Positions 1-5,124 of a stretch of 5,124 nucleotides of DNA are shown in pieces. How positions within the stretch are numbered: the stretch's first letter is position 1; each line of letters opens with the position of its first letter. Origin of the DNA: Chthoniobacter flavus (GTDB lineage Bacteria > Verrucomicrobiota > Verrucomicrobiia > Chthoniobacterales > DYNR01); assembly GCA_020720945.1 (NCBI GenBank), contig DYNR01000175.1, positions 1-5,124 on the forward strand, written 5' to 3'. Both the position numbers and the translations under genes were made by a program. The notes beneath the pieces are model-generated. The model was not told the DNA's origin. It was given only the letters and a program-made list of their open reading frames with translations, and did no database searches.

Positions 1-322
1 ATCTTCTTTGCATTTATCTCACGGATTCAGGATTGTGTTTACTGGGGAAGGAAGGTTTGACGCCTCCTCGTTTCAGGGAAAAGGGCCGGGAGATCTCGTG
101 CGGCGAGCCGTGGCTTACGGAAAAAAAGTGTTTGTTTTCGCAGGCTCGGTCGAGGAGAACCTTCCCGTGCCGCAAGGTGTGGAAGTCGTGGCGATTTCAC
201 CAGCGCATCTGCCGTTGCGCGAGGCACTTGCCCGAGGGGGAGAGTTTCTTTCTTTGGCGGTCAAACAGATCGTGCGCCGTTTGGAGAAAGATTCGGGGGC
301 GCAAAAAAATCCTGCTTGTTAA
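1..322 (+). CDS. Glycerate kinase (GarK/GlxK family), C-terminal part; 5' end outside window
   Basis: This is the end of an ATP-dependent cytosolic kinase that phosphorylates D-glycerate to phosphoglycerate, feeding glyoxylate, glycolate or sugar-acid carbon into lower glycolysis. The reading frame is open from the left edge (first full codon at position 2) to the TAA at 320-322, giving about 107 residues; the full family protein is usually about 370-420 residues. The diagnostic family motif TGEGRFD (nt 41-61) is present, followed by the typical F-x-GK-x-P segment, then YGKKVFVFAGSV, which matches the conserved strand and AGS turn near the family C-terminus. The last ~30 residues form the usual amphipathic helix (REALARGGEFLSLAVKQIVRRLE). 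A TTG at 8 could be read as a start, but the homology runs through it, so this is an internal leucine of a gene cut by the window edge. Whether the product is 2- or 3-phosphoglycerate cannot be told from this part, so no symbol is given. Confidence 0.93.
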   Translation, partial: SSLHLSHGFRIVFTGEGRFDASSFQGKGPGDLVRRAVAYGKKVFVFAGSVEENLPVPQGVEVVAISPAHLPLREALARGGEFLSLAVKQIVRRLEKDSGAQKNPAC

Positions 323-383
323 AAACAAGGGTATCCTTCACGATGCAAGGCAGTTGTCGTGCCCGCAAAATAGCCATTAACCC

Positions 384-3300
384 ATGAATACCCCCGAAGA
401 ACTGATGCCGCTTTTGAGCTTGGTCGCCCGGCGGACGACCAATGCGGTGGTGCTCACGGATGCGTTGCAGAGGATACTCTGGGTCAACGAGGCTTTCGAG
501 CGTTTGAGCGGGTATTCTTTGGCGGAAGTGGAAGGGAAAGTGCCGGGGCATTTTTTGCAGTGTAAAAGGACGGATCCGGAGGTGGTGGAGACAGTCCGCA
601 AAGCGTTGCATGCGGGAGAACCGTGCAAGGTCTCGCTTTTGAACCGTTCGAAATCCGGTGCTAGCTACTGGGTGGAAATGGACATTCAACCCATCAAAGA
701 TGCTGGGGGGAAGTTGACGCATTTCGTTGCAATCCAGCAGGATATAAGCAAGCAAATCCGCACCGAGGAGGAGTTGAGGAAAAGCCGCGACAAGTTCCAG
801 TCGCTGGTCGCGAGCATCCCTGGGGTCGCTTACCGCCGTTTGCCCGACGCGGGGTGGACGATGGTTTACATGAGCCCCGACCTCGATTCGGTGCTGGGTT
901 TTGCGCCGGAGGTGTTTCTTGGCGAGGGAGGAAAAAATTATTCCGAGATGATTTGCGCGGAGGACTTGTCTGCGGTGAAACGGGCGATGGGGCAAGCGGT
1001 GGCGGCGGGCGAGTTTTGGGAAGTCGAATATCGGGTGATGCACCCGGAAAAGGGTTTGCGGTGGGTCCACGAGAAAGGGCATGCGGTTTTTGGGGAAACT
1101 GGGGAACCCGAGTTTTTTGACGGGTATATTTTGGATATCAGCGAAAGGAAAACCATCGAGGAGACGCTGAAGAGCGAGAGGAACCTGTTTTCTTCCGGGC
1201 CTGTTTGCACGATTATTTGGGGGACGGCACCGGAGTGGCCGATTCGCTACATTTCTTCCAACGCGGTTTTTATCCTCGGTTACTCGGTCGAAGAAATGAC
1301 GCACGCGGATTTTCGTTATGCGAGCTTGATCCATCCCGAGGATCTCGCGTGGCTGGTTCCGGAGATCGAACACAACATACGGCATCACATCAACACCTAC
1401 GAGCAGTCTTACCGCATCAAGGTGAAGGATGGTTATTACGCGTGGTTTTATGATTTTACCGAGTTGGTCCGGGATGCGGAAGGCAACCTGAAAGAGATCC
1501 GGGGTTATCTTTACGAGCAAACCCAGCAAAAAACATTGGAAAGCACTTTGGCTTTTGAGCGGCAGAGGCTTGCGCAGATACTCGAAGGGACCAATGTCGG
1601 GACATGGGAGTGGAATGTGCGGAGCGGGGAGACGGTTTTCAACGAGCGGTGGGCGCAGATCATCGGTTGTTCTTTGGAAGAAATCTCGCCGACTACGATC
1701 GAGACTTGGGAAAAGTTTGTCCATCCCGATGACATGGAAAGGAGCAGCGACCTGTTGCAGAAGCACTTCCGCGGGGAGACGGACTACTACGAGAGCGAGG
1801 TGCGGATGCGGCACAAAAGCGGGGAGTGGATTTGGGTTTTGGACAGGGGCAGCGTGTCGGAGCGCGACGATGCGGGGAACCCGCTGGTTTTATCCGGGAC
1901 GCACCAAGACATCCACGGTCGGAAAAAAAACGAGGAAGCTTTGCTGGCCAGCGAGCAGATGTTGTCGCAGGCGCAGCGGCTGGCACGCTTGGGGAGCTGG
2001 CGTTTGGATTTTTCCACTGGGGACTTGTCGTGGTCGGATGAGATTTACCGTATTTTTGGGATGCGCCCCCAGGAGTTCCCCTCGACCTACGAAGCGTTTT
2101 TGGAAGCGGTCCACCCGGAAGACCGCGAGGCGGTTGATGCTGCGTATCGTAACTCCTTGGAAGTCAAGAACTCCCATTACGAAATCGACCACAGGATCGT
2201 CCGCAAAGACACGGGAGAAATCCGCCATGTCCACGAGTTTTGCCATCACGAATACGATTCCCAGACGGGCGAAATTTTGGAGTCCCTCGGGACCGTCCAA
2301 GACATTACAGACCGCAAGAGGGCAGAGGAAATCATCCGTTCTACGGAAACGCGGTTCCGGACGCTTTTTCAGATTAGCCCGGATGCGACGGTGCTCATTG
2401 ATAGCGAAACGGGGAAAGCGCTCCAGTTCAACCGCACGGCGCACGAGCAGCTCGGATACAGCGCGGAAGAGTTTGCCGGGCTGGGGATTTCCGATTTTGA
2501 GGCGGTGGAAACACCCGAAGAGATCCTGGCCCACACCGGCGCGATCCTTGCCAAAGGGCGGGACGATTTCGAGACCAAGCACAGGAGGAAAGACGGTTCG
2601 CTGATCGATGTGAAGGTCACGGTCAAGCCGTTTGAGATGGACGGGAAGAAAGTGATGCTTTGCGTCTATCGGGATGTCAGCCATCAGAAGCGGACCGAAG
2701 AGGCGTTGAGGAAAAAGACCGAAGAGCTGGAGCGGTATTTCGATTCCAGCCTCGACCTTTTGTGCATCTCGGATGTGGACGGGCATTTTTTGCGGTTGAA
2801 CCCGCAGTGGGAAATTGCGTTGGGGTATCCGATCGCCGAGCTGGAAGGGCTTTGTTATACCGACTTTTTGCATCCGGAGGATTTAGAGAAAACGGAGGAG
2901 GTGATGGTTGCGTTGCGAGACCAGCGCGAGGTGGATAGTTTTGAAAACCGGTTCCGCGCAAAGGACGGGAGTTTTCGTTGGATCGAGTGGCGCTCACGCG
3001 CCGAAGGGAAACTGATTTACGCCGTTGCCAGAGACATCACGGATCGCAAGGCCGTGGAAAGCCGTTTGAGGGAAAGCTACGCCCGGTATGACGAGTTGGC
3101 CGAGCAGAGCCGGACGGTGACATGGGAAATCGACACGGAAGGGAGATACACCCACTTGAGCCATGTGGCAGAGTCGCTGTTTGGGTATCGTCCCGATGAG
3201 GTTGTCGGGGAAAAATATTTTTACGATTTGCATCCGGAGAACGAGAGGGAGGATTTCAAGGAACAGGCTTTCGAGTTGATGGGGCAGAGGATCAGGATAC

Positions 3301-4688
3301 TGGATTTTGAAAATCCGATCCAGACCAAGTCGGGACGGATTGTTTGGGTCAACACAAATGCGTTGCCCGTTTTTGCGGAAGACGAGAGTTTGGCGGGCTA
3401 CCGGGGCAGCGACACGGATATAACCGACAGGAAAGAGGCCGAAAGCCTATTGCGAGAAAGCAACCGGTTGCTCGAAGAATCCATCGCGCAAGCCAACGAG
3501 TTGCGGCGGAAAGCCGAGGAAGCCAGCCGTGCAAAAAGCTCTTTTTTGGCGACGATGAGCCACGAAATCCGGACGCCGATGAATGCGGTGATCGGGATGA
3601 CTTCCTTGTTGCAGCACTCGAATCTCGACGAGGACCAAAAAGAGTTCGTTTCTTTGATTCAGTCGGGCGGGGAAACTCTTCTGTCTCTGATCAGCGACAT
3701 TTTGGATTTTTCGAAAATCGAGGCGGGGCAGCTCGAGTTGGAAAACCTCGCATTCGATCTGAAGCGGTGCGTCGGCGAGACGATCGAGATGTTACAGGTC
3801 AAGGCGTTGGAGGCTCAGATCGGGCTGTCGTGTAGCATCGCGGAAGATTGTCCGGAAGAAGTGGTTGGGGACAAGGCGCGGCTGCGGCAGGTTTTGATCA
3901 ACTTGGTTTCCAACGCCATCAAATTCACGGAGGAGGGAGGGGTTTCGGTGCGCGTGAACGCGGTGCTGGCAGGCGGGGGAGCGGAAGCGAAATGGCGGGT
4001 GGATTTCGTGGTGGCAGACACGGGGATCGGGATGGACGAAGCGGCAAAAGAGAAACTCTTCCAACCATTTACGCAGGCAGACAGCTCGGTGACGCGGCGG
4101 TTTGGAGGGACGGGGTTGGGTCTGAGCATCTGCAAAAAGATCGTCACCGCCATGGGCGGAGAAATCGCCGTGGAGAGTTGGCCGGGGAAGGGCTCGGAGT
4201 TTTCTTTTTTTGTTTTGTTGGGGTGTTCGGAACGGTGTGGGGGCGAAGGGGCGGAGCGGCCTCGGGACGCGTCACCGGAAGACTTCGACGAGCTGTTCGC
4301 GGAAAAATATCCCCTTTCCGTTTTGGTCGTGGACGACAGTTTTACGAACCAGAGAGTGATCGTCCACATGCTCGCGAAACTCGGTTATGAACCGGTTTTG
4401 GCGCAGGATGGCAACGAGGCGGTCGCGCTTTTCAAGGCAGGGGGAGACGACCTTATTTTCATGGATTTGCAGATGCCAAACATGGGGGGGATCGAGGCGG
4501 CAAAAGCGATTCGTTTAGAAACTGGGCATCGCCAGCCTTACATCGTCGCATTGACGGCGGGGGCGATGCGGGAAAACCGGGAACAGAGTTTTGAGGCTGG
4601 GATGGACGAATACCTTTCCAAGCCCATCAAGCTTGAGGCCGTGTATGAGGTGATCCGCCGGGCGTTTTTGTTTAGGCAAAGGGAATAG
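384..4688 (+). CDS. Cytosolic hybrid sensor histidine kinase: eight PAS domains, HisKA, HATPase_c and C-terminal receiver
   Basis: This is a 1434-residue hybrid two-component sensor. Eight PAS domains lie at about residues 15-125, 137-256, 265-383, 392-514, 525-645, 654-769, 780-889 and 898-1017. Most end in a DI(T/S)-x-x-K type motif (DISERK 251, DIHGRK 509, DITDRK 640, 884 and 1012), and several hold the PAS_3 signature HPED or HPDD. A charged, probably coiled linker (1018-1050) leads to HisKA with the H-box SHEIRTPMN, phosphorylated His1060. HATPase_c follows: N-box Asn1173/Asn1177, G1 box DTGIG (1212-1216), F-box LFQPF (1225-1229), G2 box GGTGLGLS (1241-1248). The receiver (about 1312-1428) has acidic pair Asp1317/Asp1318, phosphoacceptor Asp1361, Thr1391 and Lys1413, so all expected residues are present. 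There is no signal peptide, membrane segment, HPt or DNA-binding domain, so it should act in the cytosol and need an HPt or regulator encoded elsewhere. ATG 384 is the first start after an in-frame TAA at 378; no good SD precedes it, and Met8 (405) is an alternative. The ligand is unknown. Confidence 0.98.
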   Translation: MNTPEELMPLLSLVARRTTNAVVLTDALQRILWVNEAFERLSGYSLAEVEGKVPGHFLQCKRTDPEVVETVRKALHAGEPCKVSLLNRSKSGASYWVEMDIQPIKDAGGKLTHFVAIQQDISKQIRTEEELRKSRDKFQSLVASIPGVAYRRLPDAGWTMVYMSPDLDSVLGFAPEVFLGEGGKNYSEMICAEDLSAVKRAMGQAVAAGEFWEVEYRVMHPEKGLRWVHEKGHAVFGETGEPEFFDGYILDISERKTIEETLKSERNLFSSGPVCTIIWGTAPEWPIRYISSNAVFILGYSVEEMTHADFRYASLIHPEDLAWLVPEIEHNIRHHINTYEQSYRIKVKDGYYAWFYDFTELVRDAEGNLKEIRGYLYEQTQQKTLESTLAFERQRLAQILEGTNVGTWEWNVRSGETVFNERWAQIIGCSLEEISPTTIETWEKFVHPDDMERSSDLLQKHFRGETDYYESEVRMRHKSGEWIWVLDRGSVSERDDAGNPLVLSGTHQDIHGRKKNEEALLASEQMLSQAQRLARLGSWRLDFSTGDLSWSDEIYRIFGMRPQEFPSTYEAFLEAVHPEDREAVDAAYRNSLEVKNSHYEIDHRIVRKDTGEIRHVHEFCHHEYDSQTGEILESLGTVQDITDRKRAEEIIRSTETRFRTLFQISPDATVLIDSETGKALQFNRTAHEQLGYSAEEFAGLGISDFEAVETPEEILAHTGAILAKGRDDFETKHRRKDGSLIDVKVTVKPFEMDGKKVMLCVYRDVSHQKRTEEALRKKTEELERYFDSSLDLLCISDVDGHFLRLNPQWEIALGYPIAELEGLCYTDFLHPEDLEKTEEVMVALRDQREVDSFENRFRAKDGSFRWIEWRSRAEGKLIYAVARDITDRKAVESRLRESYARYDELAEQSRTVTWEIDTEGRYTHLSHVAESLFGYRPDEVVGEKYFYDLHPENEREDFKEQAFELMGQRIRILDFENPIQTKSGRIVWVNTNALPVFAEDESLAGYRGSDTDITDRKEAESLLRESNRLLEESIAQANELRRKAEEASRAKSSFLATMSHEIRTPMNAVIGMTSLLQHSNLDEDQKEFVSLIQSGGETLLSLISDILDFSKIEAGQLELENLAFDLKRCVGETIEMLQVKALEAQIGLSCSIAEDCPEEVVGDKARLRQVLINLVSNAIKFTEEGGVSVRVNAVLAGGGAEAKWRVDFVVADTGIGMDEAAKEKLFQPFTQADSSVTRRFGGTGLGLSICKKIVTAMGGEIAVESWPGKGSEFSFFVLLGCSERCGGEGAERPRDASPEDFDELFAEKYPLSVLVVDDSFTNQRVIVHMLAKLGYEPVLAQDGNEAVALFKAGGDDLIFMDLQMPNMGGIEAAKAIRLETGHRQPYIVALTAGAMRENREQSFEAGMDEYLSKPIKLEAVYEVIRRAFLFRQRE

Positions 4689-4715
4689 GGGAAGAGGCGG
4701 GGGGTAAGCGAGGGG
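4681..4715 (+). other. Canonical four-tract G-quadruplex motif overlapping the kinase stop codon
   Basis: Four G-runs on the + strand lie at 4681-4683 (GGG), 4688-4691 (GGGG), 4699-4704 (GGGGGG) and 4712-4715 (GGGG). The loops are 4, 7 and 7 nt, so the stretch fits the standard G3+N1-7 rule exactly. The first run lies in the last sense codons and the second starts at the last base of the TAG. More GGGG runs follow at 4735, 4747 and 4759. If it folds, it would do so in the kinase mRNA 3' end or in the coding strand. It might affect 3'-end stability or transcript ending, but this is inference from pattern only. Confidence 0.5.
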
Positions 4716-4771
4716 TTTTGCCGAAGAGTTTTACGGGGAGTTTGCCGGGGAGTTTTACGGGGAGTTTTTTT
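4712..4771 (+). repeat. Imperfect 12-nt tandem repeats (AGTTTTACGGGG type)
   Basis: The spacer after the kinase stop contains about four degenerate copies of a 12-nt unit. AGTTTTACGGGG (4727-4738), AGTTTGCCGGGG (4739-4750) and AGTTTTACGGGG (4751-4762) are perfectly in register. A more diverged copy precedes them (GGGGTTTTGCCGA, 4712-4724), and a truncated copy AGTTTTTTT follows (4763-4771). An 18-nt stretch, GAGTTTTACGGGGAGTTT, recurs exactly 24 nt apart (4726-4743 and 4750-4767). The strip is noncoding on both strands as far as I can tell; read on the - strand it would only give a low-complexity KTPR-type repeat. Replication slippage is the simplest origin. Confidence 0.8.
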
Positions 4772-4786
4772 GGGTGGGTTCAAGAG

Positions 4787-4874
4787 TGGCGGAGGGGGTG
4801 GGATTCGAACCCACGGAACCTTGCGGTTCTCCGGTTTTCAAGACCGGCGCAATCGACCACTCTACCACCCCTCC
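4787..4874 (-). tRNA. tRNA-Ser(UGA), class II, CCA end encoded
   Basis: Read on the - strand this folds as a complete class II tRNA. The acceptor stem is GGAGGGG (4874-4868) paired with CCCCTCC (4797-4791). The D arm contains AGTGGTCGA. The anticodon stem CCGGT/ACCGG closes the loop CTTGAAA (4842-4836) with anticodon TGA at 4840-4838, which reads UCA and probably other UCN serine codons. The long variable arm (4830-4815) is a 5-bp hairpin GAACC/GGTTC with a GCAA loop, as expected for serine tRNA. The T arm is GTGGG-TTCGAAT-CCCAC (4814-4798). The discriminator base is G (4790), typical of tRNA-Ser, and CCA is encoded at 4789-4787. The gene is convergent with the histidine kinase, 98 bp from its stop codon. 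I found no convincing promoter for it, and no T-tract terminator follows it. Confidence 0.98.
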
Positions 4875-5124
4875 TTTTGAAAAAAAGCAAGTTGCTCTCC
4901 GTAAGACACAGCAGTCGGCAACAACGAGAACAATCCACTCAAGCTGCCGAAGAATCAAGCGTTTTCAATTTGAAACTGAAAAAAACAGCAAAAAATACCA
5001 ACGGGAAAGGAGGGCAGGGTGGTGATTGTGACTGCGGGTGTTATTTTCTGAAATTCGGTGTGCCGATGTCGTCGTTGCAGGCGCGGCTTGGTTTGCGCCT
5101 GCTTATTCTGCCTACAGGTTCCAA
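4875..5124. other. Intergenic region upstream of tRNA-Ser; no supported gene
   Basis: This 250-bp stretch has no reading frame I can assign to a family. It should contain the tRNA-Ser promoter on the - strand, but I see no good -35/-10 pair. It holds an AT-rich part (about 4961-4998) with the palindrome TTTCAA-T-TTGAAA (4963-4975), a strong SD-like AAAGGAGGG (5006-5014) whose nearby GTG starts (5019, 5022) run into a TGA at 5049 after only about ten codons, and a GC-rich hairpin (5077-5102). An ATG at 5066 opens a + strand frame to the right edge (MSSLQARLGLRLLILPTGS), and a - strand frame is open from the edge to a TAA at about 5042. Either could be the end of a neighbouring gene, but neither is recognisable. 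Confidence 0.5.
5077..5102 (+). repeat. Perfect 8-bp GC-rich inverted repeat (hairpin), possibly terminator-like
   Basis: GCAGGCGC (5077-5084) and GCGCCTGC (5095-5102) are perfect inverted copies around a 10-nt loop. On the + strand the stem is followed by TTATTCT, a weak T-rich tail; on the - strand no T-rich tail follows. It could be a weak terminator, a DNA cruciform or protein site, or part of an element extending past the window. No + strand gene ends just before it, which argues against a simple terminator. Confidence 0.4.

Noticed and set aside
311..330. Small inverted repeat CTTGTT-AAA-AACAAG at the glycerate kinase stop codon as a terminator
   Set aside because: The stem is only 6 bp and A/T-rich, it overlaps the stop codon, and no T-tract follows, so it is too weak to call as a terminator.
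323..383. Promoter for the kinase in the 61-bp gap
   Set aside because: TTGTTA at 316 has no acceptable -10 box at the right spacing, and no other pair stands out. The kinase may be co-transcribed with the glycerate kinase or use a non-standard promoter.
261..1814. Long - strand open frame (517 codons) opposite the 5' part of the kinase gene
   Set aside because: The + strand frame shows clear PAS domains throughout. The - strand product is rich in Arg, Pro and His with no recognisable domain, as expected for a shadow frame in G+C-rich DNA.
1555..2604. + strand open frame of 349 codons inside the kinase
   Set aside because: Its product is extremely rich in Arg, Ser and Lys, and it overlaps PAS domains 4-6 in another frame; a shadow of the real gene.
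1890..2873. - strand open frame of 327 codons inside the kinase
   Set aside because: No domain is recognisable and it is wholly antisense to conserved PAS modules; a shadow frame.
4538..4783. - strand frame starting with a KTPRKTPRQTPRKT repeat
   Set aside because: The repeat peptide comes from the 12-nt DNA repeat read in reverse, and the rest is antisense to the receiver domain; no sign of a real protein.
4787..4874. tRNA-Ser as an attachment site for an integrated element
   Set aside because: No integrase and no second copy of the tRNA 3' end are visible in the window, so there is no support for integration here.
4755..4958. Small - strand frame containing GVVEWSIAPVLKTG
   Set aside because: It is a translation of the tRNA-Ser gene itself, another common false protein.
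4774..5025. Small + strand frame beginning MGSRVAEGVGFEPTEP
   Set aside because: It reads through the complement of the tRNA-Ser gene. The GFEPTEP-type peptide is the well-known false protein made from antisense tRNA sequence.
5042..5124. - strand frame open from the right edge (ending NDDIGTPNFRK) as a gene end or tmRNA tag
   Set aside because: Only about 27 codons are visible with no family resemblance, and the tail lacks the hydrophobic ALAA-type end of a tmRNA tag.

Overview
The window is bacterial DNA of moderately high G+C with few genes. It holds the end of a glycerate kinase gene, one very long gene for a cytosolic multi-PAS hybrid sensor histidine kinase, and a convergent tRNA-Ser gene. 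The coding regions use many TTG (Leu), GGG (Gly) and AAA (Lys) codons, and the kinase has no clear Shine-Dalgarno sequence. Nothing fixes the taxon. Soluble kinases with many PAS domains occur in Proteobacteria, Verrucomicrobiota, Bacteroidota and other phyla.

Layout, left to right: (1) Positions 1-322, + strand, carry the C-terminal ~107 residues of a GarK/GlxK-type glycerate kinase that begins outside the window. (2) A 61-bp gap follows, with no convincing promoter or terminator. (3) Positions 384-4688, + strand, encode a 1434-residue orphan hybrid kinase: eight PAS domains in tandem, then HisKA, HATPase_c and a C-terminal receiver. All phosphotransfer residues are intact. No membrane segment, HPt or output domain is visible. 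(4) Just past the stop codon is a G-run-rich strip (about 4681-4778) containing a canonical four-tract G-quadruplex pattern and 12-nt imperfect repeats. (5) A class II tRNA-Ser(UGA) gene with an encoded CCA end lies on the - strand at 4787-4874, facing the kinase. (6) The last 250 bp have no supported gene, but they hold two small inverted repeats, a strong but apparently unused SD-like sequence, and a possible gene start running off the right edge.

The three genes show no clear shared pathway. The kinase probably senses one or several soluble or redox/ligand signals through its PAS tower, autophosphorylates at His1060 and passes the phosphate to its own Asp1361. The HPt protein or response regulator it would need next must be encoded elsewhere. 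I see no clearly new biological system. The most unusual points are the very long, evenly spaced PAS array, its LOV-like first domain without the photoactive cysteine, and the G-rich repeat strip between the kinase and the tRNA.
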